DNA of 64,000 bases from Clarkia xantiana subsp. parviflora (lineage: Eukaryota; Streptophyta; Magnoliopsida; Myrtales; Onagraceae). The position numbers and the translations under genes are program-made. Numbering within the stretch: the stretch's first letter is position 1; every line of letters starts with the position of its first letter. The stretch is taken from positions 37,605,105-37,669,104 of the forward strand of contig JAPTYO010000004.1 in NCBI GenBank assembly GCA_036873135.1. Direction: 5' to 3'. The notes under the pieces were generated by a model, which saw only the letters and a program-made list of their open reading frames with translations, did not search any database and was not told the DNA's origin. Below, in pieces: positions 23,325 to 33,881 of the stretch.

Positions 23325-24010
23325 AGGGGTTAATAAGTCTTTTTGTACAATATTTTAGGTAGTATTGGTTTTTGGTACAATAAGTTTTTTTTTCATACTT
23401 TTGGTGCATAACGTTAAGAACTTATTATCTTTTGGTGTATTTGCTAGTGGACCATTAATTCCAATAGTTAAATACCCACGTGATGTTGCACGAAACTGGC
23501 CTCAAATTTTATTTTATTTTCAATTTAGTCCTCCTATTTATCCCTAACTTTTTATCTATAATTTAAATAGGGCCTTACCTATCAATTGACCTAGCCTGAG
23601 TCTAGACTATAGCTAGGTCCAACCCTAGACAGGGTTACCTATGTCAGGCGACCTTGACTAGAGTTGAACTCAGCCATGGGCTCGACCCTGGCTAGATCAA
23701 ATTGAGATCAAGGGTCGGGTTTGGTCCAAACGACCCTTGGTCCAGTTGACCTAGCTAGGGTCTAACCCATGACTAATTCAAACCCTGGTTAAGGTCTTTC
23801 ATGCCTGACGGCCCTAACAAGGGTTTGACCCTAGGTCAATTGACACATAGGTTTTATTGGACCCAACGACTCAGTTGACCTAGCTAGGGTAGAGCCCATG
23901 ACTAGGTCCGACCCTAGTCAGGGTCGTCTGACCTAGGTTACCCTTACTAGGGTTAGACCCAGTTATGTGCTCGAATTTGGCTAGGTCACTTGAGACATAG
24001 TGTTTGAGTG
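23325..24010. mobile_element. Truncated Mutator-like element
   Basis: GGGGTTAATAAGTCTTTTTG starts a TIR like those at 7105 and 7630, with the CACGTGATGTTGCACGA block near 23477. The interior (23580-24000) has diverged CTAGGTC-type inverted motifs. No right TIR is found. Confidence 0.55.
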
Positions 24011-25212
24011 AAAATCTTAAGGACTAAATTTACTATAAGTGATCTATCTCGATTAATTTTTATGTATTCAACTCGTATTAATGGTCTCTCAAGAATGGCG
24101 CCCCATATGACTCATATGCAGCTAATTCTCATTTGTCCAACTAAGATGATGTTTTTTTTAATATCAATCTATATCCATTATCAAGATTTCGCTTATTTCA
24201 CACGAGTTTAGCCAATGGCATACAAGACTGTAAATTTTCTCTTTCCAATATTTGTAAGAGCACTTACAATGGACAAATTTAAAAAGATATTTGCTTATGT
24301 GGATGAAAGAGTGAGAGATATCTAATGTTCTTACCATTAATTATCCATCTACTTTCTTATTCTCCTCTTTAACTTATCCATAAACATTTATACATTTTTC
24401 ATGTTTTGCTATTGATTTTTACTATGTATCTTCATGTGGTATATACTATTTATATTACATAATAATAAATTTGGAACAAAAATTGTCTTTACATTTTAAA
24501 TTAAATTAACATTTTTTTGATAATTGATAATATGGAAGTGAAATATATTAAAATAGGAGCCAAACTGGCATGGCGTTGTTAATTATGAAATATATGTTAA
24601 TTTTGATAATTATGAACAAATTTTTAGTCGTTTAGGGTTCAAACGGCCAAACTGTTCGTCAAAGTTAGCCCTTTAGGGTTCACCCAGCCAAACTGCTCAC
24701 CCAATCTAATAGGGTTTTAGAAGAAAAAAAAATTATCTAAACCCTAAAATTACTCAAACCATAAACTCTAAAAAACATTTTTTTTTAAAAAAAAAAATGA
24801 AAAAACTCGAGAAACAAAAAGGTGCCAACAAAAGCTTGTATTTATTTTTTTTCCTAAAGAGTTATGTAGTTAGGAGATAATTTCATTAATTAAAAGTTTA
24901 ATGATTTTGAAAAATTTTCCAAATGTAATAATTTTGTTAGTTTGACGCTCCATGTGGCGAAGATGATGTGATATTACCGTCATATAAAATACTTTCTCTC
25001 GTAGGAGAGTTTTGTAAATGTTTGAACAGTAGGGACCATATTCTTTGTGGTGCTTCCAAGGTAGAAAACGGCTGACGTGTTCTTTCGTGCATGGTCAGTT
25101 TTGTTTGTTCACAAATTTTCTAGAGCAGCAACTTATGTGCTTCTCTTCTCTAATTATAATCTCTCTATTCTGCCGTCTCTCTATATCAAATTTACAGCTG
25201 TAGAAAAGCATA
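24011..25212. other. Intergenic DNA and promoter region of the quinone oxidoreductase gene
   Basis: AT-rich DNA without a gene. The last 100 bases are pyrimidine-rich (CTTCTCTTCTCTAATTATAA and CTCTCTATTC), typical of a plant 5' leader. I cannot place the TATA box with certainty. Confidence 0.4.
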
Positions 25213-27800
25213 ATGGCCGGCACCGGAAAGCTGATGCACGCTGTTCTGTATGAATCTTACGGCGGAGGAGCGGCTGGCTTGAAGGTATCTGAAATTTTCA
25301 CTGTAGTGTAGTCTCTACTGGATCTGAAATTTTACTGTGGGTGTCTTAAGATGATGAACAAATTCCTGAGATTTAAAATTTGATGTATTATGAATCCATA
25401 ATTGAATATTTTGATCAGAATGGATTTTATCTATTGCAAATAAGTGGTATATGGGGGAAACTCAACTTTCTTGGTCATATCATTATTGAATCGATTTGCT
25501 TTGCTCAATACCCAACTGCAATAGTTATGAACTCAAGGCAATTAACTTTTTGACAAACAAGGCAATTGACTAAGAGTCTGTATTATCCGAGTAAGGAGCT
25601 AGGGAGTAGGGTTCGAAGAGTTGAACTGGGGATGACGTTCAAGCTAGTGGAATGAAGACGTGAATTTGTGAGTAATATTATATATAAAACAAGGAGAAGT
25701 TTGTTTAAATGAACAGTGAAATTAATTTAGGTCATGTTGGTATGGTTATTTGCTGAAGATCTATTCTATTAGAGGTTTGTAAGCTAATCTATAGCTTCTC
25801 GGTGTAGGCAAAATGAACAAAAAAATTCATATTGAAGTAGCCTGTGGGACTCTTTAAAGTTCGTTCATAGTTCATTATCGTATATTGAAACTATATTGTA
25901 GCATGTGGAGGTTCCAGTTCCTGTACCAAACAAAGATGAAATATTGATAAAGCTGCAAGCAGTTAGTCTCAATCCCATTGATTGGAAAATCCAGAAGGGT
26001 ATGCTGAGACCCTTCCTTCCTCGCAGATTTCCCCATATACCTGGTATGTGAATTAATGGAAGAGATGATATTTGTCATGCCCTCTCATCTTATCGTGTAG
26101 ACTCCTTTCTTGAGTTATTGTTGTTTTTTCGTTACAGGCACTGATGTTGCTGGAGAAGTCGTGGCGGTTGGACCAGAAGTCAAGGATTTCAAGTCTGGGG
26201 ATCCAGTTGTAGCAATGCTTAATCACCTTGTAATGTTTATCCCTTTCTTGTATTTACGCGGGCTTTTGGTATTGCAAGTTATACAATTTTAGTGCATCCG
26301 TTAGTTTTCCATCCATTTCAACCTTTAAGTATCTATTTGCAAGTCGTGTTACTTAATCCTAAGTTTCAGTTTTACTCAATTTAGTCCATAGTATTTTCTA
26401 CAGTTAGTCACTCTTCTTTCGACCATCTTCAAGTCCGCCGGTGACCACCAATCGGGATTGGAGGGCTCAGATTGGAGCCTCCCAACCCAGCACTTGGTCT
26501 ACGCGTCTTTGTGTGGTATATCTACATCGACTTTTTAGTCCACATCGGATCAAGACCTACGTGGATTGGGATTGGCCCACAGACGGCCTAGGTTGGAACT
26601 CTATTGCTCTGATCGGAACCACAACAAAGGGCTCCGTTTGAATCCTCTGTGGCTCAGTCGGAGCCAGGGACTCTAGATCTGGGCCTAGGCTCCAATCGGA
26701 GTCCTCCGGCCCCATTGATGGTCATTGGCGGACTTAGAGGTGGAAGGCGGCCTTTGACAGTGGCCATAAAAAGAGTGGCTGACATTAAAAAATAGTAGGG
26801 ACTAAATTAAGCAAAACTAAAATTTAGGGGAAGTCACGTGACTTGCGCATGGATACATAACGGTTGAAATTGATAGAAAGTTAACAGATACACTAAAAGT
26901 GTACAAGTTGCCAACGTATTGCACCAACAGTATGCAAAAAACTAGATGTTGCACCAAAAACTAAAAGTGGCCAAATATGTTATACTAAAAGACCTATTAA
27001 CCATACATACACATACATGTATATGCTGAATTTGGTGGTCTTCTCTGGAATTCTTTTCTTGGCATGTCTTTTACCACATGGTCTAATTTTGATGTGGGCT
27101 AAAATGGCAGAATGGAGGAGGGCTTGCTGAGTATGGTGTTGCAAAGAGGAGCCTGACAGTTGCAAGGCCAACCGAGGTCCCCGCCCCCGAGGCTTCTGGG
27201 CTCCTGGTGGCCTGCCTCACCGCACACCAAGCCCTAACTGGACCGGCTGGACTCAAGCTCGATGGAACAGGACCCAAACCAAACATCCTGATCACAGCTG
27301 CCTCTGGTGGGGTCGGCCACTACGCTGTCCAGCTGGCAAAACTCGGGAACGCACACGTCACTGCTACCTGTGGGGCCCGGAACATCGACTTTGTGAAAAG
27401 CCTTGGAGCAGATGAAGTCATCGACTATAAAACCCCAGAAGGCCAAGCCTTGAAAAGCCCTACTGGTAAGAAATATGATGCAGTAGTCCACTGCGCGATG
27501 GGGATTCCATGGTCGACCTTCGAGCCCAACTTGAGTAACCAGGGGAAGGTGATTAACATAACTCCAGGCCCGAGTGCTATGTTGACTTTTGCGTTCAAGA
27601 AGCTGAGTTTCTCAAAGAAGCAAATGGTTCCGCTGCTGCTGTTTCCGAAGCGTGAGAACTTGGAGCTTATGGTGAAGCTGGTGAAGGAAGGGAAACTTAA
27701 GACTGTGATTGACTCCAAGCATGGGTTGAGTAAAGCTGAAGATGCGTGGGCGAAGAGTATCGACGGGCATGCCACTGGGAAGATTGTTGTGGAGCCCTAA
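25213..27800 (+). CDS. Quinone oxidoreductase, chloroplast-envelope ceQORH type
   Basis: There are four coding exons: 25213-25284, 25902-26043, 26138-26229 and 27111-27800. All introns are GT-AG, and the reading frame stays open to TAA (27798-27800), giving 331 residues, the usual length for this family. The protein is a zinc-free medium-chain dehydrogenase/reductase that reduces quinones or reactive alkenals with NADPH. Visible features are the N-terminal MHAVLYESYGGG, the GroES-like fold segment VSLNPIDWKIQKG, the GTDVAGEVVAVG strand, and the nucleotide-binding AASGGVGHYAVQLAK (about residues 165-179). The relatives closest by eye are the Arabidopsis ceQORH (At4g13010), an inner-envelope protein imported without a cleaved transit peptide; no cleavable transit peptide is visible here either. 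Intron 3 holds a Mutator-like insertion. The protein kinase gene downstream is its neighbour in Arabidopsis too. Confidence 0.93.
26262..27003. mobile_element. Mutator-like MITE in intron 3 of the quinone oxidoreductase gene
   Basis: The right arm is clear: GACTTGCGCATGGATACATAACGG-type block, GCCAACGTATTGCACCAACA and the end AAAGACCTATTAACC. The left arm (from about 26262, GCTTTTGGTATTGCAAGTTA, TGCATCCGTTAG) is decayed and lacks the terminal GGTTAA. No target duplication is seen. The exon junctions are untouched. Confidence 0.65.
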
Positions 27801-27925
27801 ACCAATGAAAACTTGATGACTTTGGTTTGATCCATCTGTTGTTGTTTATTACTGTGGGAATTAAGAGGTTGTATATAAATTGTAGTGATATCCTACTGTG
27901 TAGTTGGATAATATATATGTTTCTT

Positions 27926-28520
27926 GGGTTAAAGGTACTTTTCATACCACATGTTTGACCGAATGTGGCTTTTAGTACTGTATGTTTAGTTTTGTATACT
28001 TTTGATACCAAACATTTGAAAAAAATGTGGCTTTTGGTACATCCGTTAGTTGGCCGTTAGTTTTGGTCGTTAAATGACATGTGCAAGTCACGTGATCGAC
28101 TCTAAACTTTTAATTTTGTTCAATTTAGTTCCTCAAATATATTCCTAATTTTTATTTTGTTTAACTTAGTCATAACACTTCAAAATCGGACCCAATAAAA
28201 CCAATCGAATTCAATTGACATAGCCCCATTTGGGTCAAATTTACCCAATTGGGGATAGGTCCCAATTGGGTTCGTTTTTTAAGCTTTAGGACAAAATTAA
28301 ACAAAATAAAAGTTAAGAATATATTTGAGGGACTAAATTGAACAAAATTAAAAGTTTAGAGTCGATCATGTGACTTGCACATGTCATTTAACGGCCAACT
28401 AACGGATGTACCAAAAGCCACATTTTTTCAAACGTTTGGTACCAAAAGTATACAAAACTAAACATCTAGTACTAAAAGCCACATTCGGTCAAACATGTGG
28501 TATGAAAGTACCTTTAACCC
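27926..28520. mobile_element. Mutator-like MITE with perfect 10-bp target duplication
   Basis: The element starts GGGTTAAAGGTACTTTTCAT and ends with AAAGTACCTTTAACCC. The inverted repeats are about 200 bases long and nearly perfect, covering the ACATGTTTGACCGAATGTGG and TAAATGACATGTGCAAGTCA-type blocks. TATGTTTCTT flanks it on both sides (27916-27925 and 28521-28530). The clean duplication and well-preserved arms suggest a fairly recent insertion. It lies about 125 bases after the stop codon of the quinone oxidoreductase gene, in or next to its 3'-UTR. Confidence 0.9.
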
Positions 28521-28838
28521 TATGTTTCTTTCTATCGAGGATTACATACATATACTTACACAAAAGTGCATTGCTCCCAATCGAATAATCTTTCCTCGAG
28601 GGAGGCAATTGTTATTTCATTATTCTTACAGACAGTTCAGTATTAAAGAGAATTTTATCAAAGATATAATTTTTTGTTTAAATGTCGCAGTTTAAGTTAT
28701 CTGAATTGGCTACTGACTCCATATGTGTATATACGTGTTGTTATTAGCTACATGCATTGGCAACTTGTAATATTTGTAGGTGTTGTAATTTATAGACAGC
28801 AGATGTTGCTGTATTTTTCAGCTTCTAATTTGTGAACA

Positions 28839-28893
28839 ATGCGTGCTGTACTGTATGAGTCAGTCGTATGGAAAAGGAGCTGCGAGTTTGAAG
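28839..28893 (+). pseudogene. First exon of a second ceQORH copy, frameshifted
   Basis: From ATG at 28839 to a GT donor at 28894 the sequence parallels exon 1 of the intact gene: Met-Arg-Ala-Val-Leu-Tyr-Glu-Ser, then a break, then YGKGAASLK. The break is a direct AGTC duplication (tgAGTCAGTCgt), which shifts the frame by four bases. Exons 2-4 are not found downstream, where a Tat-like element now lies. It is a remnant of a tandem duplication. Confidence 0.75.
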
Positions 28894-29384
28894 GTGGTTT
28901 TTTTAATAGCTTTCGATGTATGTGTTGAAATATGGATGCATTTGTGTTGAAAATGATATTTTTTTTATTTTAGTAGTGTTTTTCTTTTATATATAAAAAA
29001 AGAAATAATAAAATAATTTTAACACATTTATATAAAAATATTATGATAATAATAAATGTTTTTATAACTTTTAAATTTAATTTGAAAAGTATGATCTAAC
29101 ATCATACTAAATTTTTAACAATACATTTTTTTATTTTTTAAAAAAATTTGCTTAATTTATATAGCATTTATTACACTTTCTTATTTTATAATAACTAACG
29201 AATAAAAATCCAACTTTATAGTGAGTTTAATTTTCTAATGTTATATAAATAATTGAAGTAAAATTTTACGGTGTACTCATAGTGCGGGCAAGCTCCACAA
29301 TTCTTATTTAAATTTAATTTTTTTAAAAATATATTATTTGCTTAGAACTTTATACATATATGACACCTAAATTAATATATATAT
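28894..29384. other. AT-rich stretch, no gene
   Basis: I see only A/T-rich DNA between the ceQORH relic and the LTR starting at 29385. Confidence 0.6.
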
Positions 29385-29996
29385 TGTTGGATCCTTTTCG
29401 AGTGGGGTGTCGGATCTTGGTAGTGACGACGGAAGAATGCCTCGGGTTGCTCCTATTCGGGTCTTCGCACATGCCGAACTTGTGCGTCTCTGTACACCTG
29501 CAAGAAGGGCAGTATCGCACACCATGCAGGGGGTGGAGTGCGATGAACCCTCTCCGAAGCTTAAATCAGGTATTTTAGAGAGAGAGGGCAGAGCTTTTGC
29601 TGTCAACTTAGTTTGAAATGAATGATCAAGGCCCCTATTTATAGGAAACCTTGGAATCAAACCGGGTTTTGAACGGTCCGACGTCGGTTCAACGCAAAGT
29701 ATGAACCGAGCGTAGACGGGAGTAAAGCTGACATCGGGAGGTTTGCACGTGCGGTGTTTGCGTAGGGGTTTACATGTCAATAATATGAGGAATCCGGACC
29801 GTCCCGAGGTATCGCGAGGATCCCGGGAGGTCCGGATTGTGATGATAATCCGGATGCGGTGCAAGTCCGGGGCGCGTACGCGCGTGCCCCAGAATTTTTA
29901 GTACCCACGGGTGAATAAAAAACCGTTTAGTGAGTTCGACGTGTACACGAAGTCCGAATAATATTAAAAGAACCTGAATCGGACGTAAACCCATCA
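29385..29996 (-). repeat. 3' LTR (612 bp) of the Tat-like element
   Basis: On the minus strand it starts TGATGGGTTTACGTCC and ends GGATCCAACA. It has TATA (CCTATAAATAGG, near 29635-29648) and the downstream motif TTAAGCTTCGGAGAGGG (near 29552-29570). The last 168 bases on the plus strand match 33062-33227. Confidence 0.75.
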
Positions 29997-31239
29997 TTTT
30001 CCCCCGAGTCAAGTAGTGGCATGACCCCGTCTTGACTCTATTTTCGATAGAGTATACGTTCGATTTAAGTTCGGGTGTTACCTCAAGGTGGACTTATTAC
30101 CCGTTGGCGTGTGGACCTTATTATGATGTATCCCTCCTTGGACTTTGACGGGAGTAGTCATATCTGTCGATATGATTAGTATAGCAAGCGTATATATGGC
30201 ATATACGTATATGACAATCCTAGTCCGTGTATGCGATCATAGATATGAATGCTAACACATATATGATTATGACGTGCATTTGTACGAGAGTCGGCATATG
30301 ATATGCAATGTTATAAAATTAAATCATATAAGTATGGACATATATATATGTGATAACATGGATAGGAATATATGTACGTCAGGGGTTGTAGTTGCAAACA
30401 CGTGACATGGATATGTAAACGTGTGTGTGTTGATGTATGTGTGTATGCATGAATATGTAAACATGCATAGGTGTTAGGAATTCCTTCCAAAGGAGATAGA
30501 AAAAATATGGAAGGGGAAAGATGTTACCCATAGGTGTATATAAATGAGTGAATTCAAATAATTCCACCATTTGTCTACTCCCTTTTTAGAGTTGTCTTCC
30601 CATTTTCTTAGAGAGTAAGTGACTTAGCACTCAAACCACTCACCCACCCACACCCATTCCACCACCGGCCAACCACCACTCACCGGGAGACCCAGCTCGT
30701 GGCGGCGAGTCCAGCAGCGGCCAGGGCGGCAGACGGCGGCAGCTTCATCGAACGGCGGGCAGAGCTTTGGGCGGCACTCCGGCGACGATTTCGGGTATGT
30801 AACCTCATTTTTTCGAGGTGATTCGGTTTGTTTGGGTCGATTAAAACCATTTCTAGGTATGCCAATGCCTTTTCTTGCATCAATTTGGTTCTTTGTCTTG
30901 ATTTTGAACTTGATCATCTATGCCCACCAAGTGTTTGATGAAATGCCTAGGATAGTTAAGCATAGCAAAAAGAGCATAAAAATGGTTAAGTGTTTTACCA
31001 CTTGTATGTATAGAGTAGGAGTGATACTTCCCTATTGATTGCCATATTTGATTGCCACATTTGATTGCCAAAGGAATTGTTGTGACATGTATGTACACAC
31101 TTGGTTGTATGGAGATGCTTGTAGCTATAGCTAAGCTTTATGCTCCCAAAGGGGATGTATGTATGCATCCATATCCTACACATGTTAGATAAGCATATGC
31201 ATATATGTGTTAGCACTATGAGTATATTAGCACTTATTA

Positions 31240-31490
31240 CCTTGGGGGATTTTCTTTAGGCCACGTAGGTGAGCATAGACACATGTAAGCATTCGTAGAT
31301 ACACATGAGCATGTGTAAGTGCATGTGTGCACATGTTGGCACTCATAGGTACATGTACGTGCATGTATGCACATATAGTTGCACATAGGCACGTAGAGTG
31401 GTGCATGAACACATACTAGTGTATGCAAACACATATAGTTGAGTGCAGGAGTACGTAGGTACTCGCGGGTACGTAGGTGTGCATACACAC
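31240..31490. repeat. Low-complexity CATGTG/CACATG-rich region
   Basis: Short variants of CACATG, ATGCAC and TAGGTACG repeat irregularly. A similar region on the other strand lies at 54370-54760, also next to a Tat-like LTR, so it appears to be part of that family. Confidence 0.6.
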
Positions 31491-31763
31491 ATGTAGATCA
31501 TATAAGTGTCGGGACGAGGCTCTTACTAACATAGGGTTGCCCCCGTATAGAGGATGTTGCTATGTAGTAGTTGACACTTTATAGATTCGTGAGGATGATG
31601 TTGCCCCCGAGCGGGGGGCGTTTGTTTCATAGTAGTTGTTAACACGTTGGGTGTATGCGTATGTATTGAACGAGTTGTAGTTGTATCCTTGTAGGAGTTG
31701 TGTTGTGAGAAGCTGGGGCGTCCATCCTTAGGATTACCTTCTCGACTTGCTGGCTTTGTGAAC

Positions 31764-33051
31764 ATGAGTAAGTCTCATATTCCTACCCCTTTTGTTAGAT
31801 TTCTTTCTGATTCGGATTCTGATTCCGAGTCGTAGTCTTCGGAGTTTACGGATTCTTCCGAACCGGAAATTATGGACGATATACCTTCTTTCTCCGAGCT
31901 GGATCCTCGCGTGGAGTCGAAGGACTTGGTGCAAACCTTTGTGGGCAACAATTTGGATCGTGATGAGTATCAGCGCCTTGTCGTTCGTTCTGGGCTTTGT
32001 CCTTTGGGAGAGGCATTCTTCCCGTTTGATGTTATTCTTTATGCTAGTCCGGGAATTCCCACTGTGCCTCTGGACGATTTGTCTGCTATTTACGCCTCCC
32101 AGATTCGAATGGGACTACGCTTCCCTTACTGTTCAAGCTTGCGGAAGTTGTGTCGTTATTATAGGATCTCTCCTCTTGATCTTGGACATACTGCGATACG
32201 GTACTGAGTTTGCTTCCGAGTACTATGCCATCAACAGTCCTGGAGTTATTCGACCTTGCTCTTTCGATGCTTCTTCCGGCTCCAGCGTCCGGATGCGTCT
32301 GGGTTATGTTCCATTTCTATCCGCTGGCCTTTGATAAGGGGAAAGGAGTTTGTTGATCTTGGATTGGGCGAAGTGAAGTGGGATAGCACTCTTCGCTTTG
32401 TTACCGCTGTAGACCGGTCGAAGAGTCACGATCCCAGGATGACCGTATTGTTCGGATTACAAAACCTGATCCCGTGCCGGCTTTTTGTGAATTCTCCGAG
32501 TTTGACAAAGCAGCGATGAAGAAGGTATATCGGGCGCATAAGGCGCGTGCATACACGGCCTTGTCTTGTGTGAAGAAGCGAGATTTGCGCGAGGCTGGGA
32601 TTTGCACTCCTCCTTCGGGAGGTACTTTGGTATGTTATGAAACTTTATAACTTTCTTGTGTTGTGATGTAGGCTGGCGTCATGGACAAACTTCCCGCTTG
32701 CCAGCGGGCTCTCAGGGAGGTGCTGCCCCTGCTGCACGGAGCGGTCACACGGATGTGTCTGCTGTTCTCCAGGGCATGAAGCCTGGACGTGGTAAAGGGA
32801 GTGCGGGTAAGTTGTAGATTTGCGTGGTTGTTTTACTTGTCTTTGTTCAATGCCTTTGTTTTTATCTTGCTTTGTTCTTGTTTGTGAGTCGATCCCCACT
32901 CGTGGCAGAACGAGTTGTCACGACTGTCGACACTCCGCCTCGGGCCAAGGCAAAGCGTCCCGACTCCGAGGTGCGGCCCTCGAGCGATGCTAAACGCTCC
33001 AAGTCTGGCAGTGGCGAGGTTTCGAGTACTCCTCTTAGAAAAGGGAAATGA
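31764..33051 (+). pseudogene. Antisense ORF of the Tat-like element (gypsy-type transposon protein), broken
   Basis: The frame opens with ATG at 31764 (MSKSHIPTPF, then a Ser-Asp run) and meets a TAG at 31833-31835. It continues with VPLDDLSAIY, MGLRFPYCSSL and YYRISPLDLG. This is the 'putative gypsy type transposon' (Transposase_28-like) pattern of a short conserved block followed by a lysine/serine-rich tail. Frameshifts follow near 32200 and 32330. Plausible introns are 32630-32671 (GT-AG) and 32807-32908 (GT-AG). The last exon ends in a basic tail (SSDAKRSKSGSGEV) and TGA at 33049-33051. The family's function is not known; the antisense position relative to the LTRs suggests a role separate from gag-pol. 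This copy is inactive. Confidence 0.6.
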
Positions 33052-33061
33052 GTTGAGGCTC

Positions 33062-33227
33062 GGTCCGGATTGTGATGTTAATCCGGACGCGGTGCAAGTC
33101 CGGGGCGCGTACGCGCGTGCCCCGGACTTTTTAGTACCCACGGGTGAATAATTAGAAATCATTTAGTGAGTTCGACGTGGAAGTTCGAATAATATAAAAC
33201 GAACTTGAATCGGACGTATACCCATCA
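33062..33227 (-). repeat. Shortened second LTR of the Tat-like element
   Basis: It matches 29829-29996, including the GTCCGGGGCGCGTACGCGCG block. The rest of the LTR is missing and the antisense ORF's 3' end abuts it. This shows a deletion from inside the 5' LTR through gag-pol. Confidence 0.75.
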
Positions 33228-33532
33228 TATATATATAAACAATTACAATTATTTATATAAAAATATTTCATTCCGTGCAAAGAATGGGCGAGTTATCTAG
33301 TATATAATATAATTTTGATAAGTTTAATATGGTATTGGAAATTAAAAGAAATAAATAAATAACTTTATTCAATTTTATTGGTCTAGGTTCTTTTTTATGT
33401 GACAACATATTTTTGTTTACATGACATTCTAAAATTACCCCAAAGCTCTTGATTGCATCTTAGAAGTCGTTTCAACTTTTTGAAAAAATTATAATATACC
33501 ATTCATAGAGAATATTTATAAAAATGCCATAT

Positions 33533-33630
33533 CTCGCAGTTAATAACTGTGGGATGGGGACACACGTGCTGGTGTGTGACATGTCAACTCGCGTGTTGGT
33601 GTCCCGCAGTTATTAACTATGGGACGTTGC
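33533..33630. repeat. Inverted repeat (hairpin-forming)
   Basis: CGCAGTTAATAACTGTGGGA near 33536 is inverse to CCCGCAGTTATTAACTATGGGAC near 33603, with more pairing of GGACAC/GTGTCC inside. Each arm is itself a near-palindrome. It may be a small foldback transposon; no target duplication was identified. Confidence 0.5.
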
Positions 33631-33807
33631 TTATGTGGCCACCAACACATTCGGTGTAAAGTAAATGACAGATATTAATAAGTAATTAATTAGATGACAA
33701 ATGTTATGGAGATTACGAAGATTCTTCATTAATGAATTATTAATTATTTAGCCTTTTGATATACTTAATTAATAATTAATATCTGGCCAAAAAAAAAAAT
33801 TAATAAT

Positions 33808-33809
33808 TA

Positions 33810-33836
<27 letters not shown>
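33808..33836. repeat. AT dinucleotide microsatellite
   Basis: About 14 TA units. Confidence 0.9.
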
Positions 33837-33840
<4 letters not shown>

Positions 33841-33881
33841 TTGAATATAGAAATAAAAAAATAATTTTAATTTATGTGTTT

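Larger units (their letters stand above)
29385..33227 (-). mobile_element. Tat-like gypsy element, internally deleted, carrying an antisense ORF
   Basis: A full LTR (29385-29996) and a shortened one (33062-33227) lie in the same orientation. On the minus strand the left LTR is the 3' one: a polypurine tract ACTCGGGGGAAAA directly precedes its TGATGGGTTTACG start. TATAT flanks the whole unit (29380-29384 and 33228-33232), though in AT-rich DNA. Gag, pol and the primer-binding site are missing. What remains is the 3' part, with an intron-containing ORF on the opposite strand. An extra antisense ORF between pol and the 3' LTR is known from the Tat lineage of Ty3/gypsy elements (Retand, Ogre, Grande). 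Confidence 0.7.

Noticed and set aside
29367..29864. 165-codon minus-strand frame
   Set aside because: It lies within the LTR of the Tat-like element and spans its TATA and leader regions.
31240..31490. Possible CRISPR-like or minisatellite array
   Set aside because: The repeats are irregular short words without constant spacers; this is a nuclear plant low-complexity tract.
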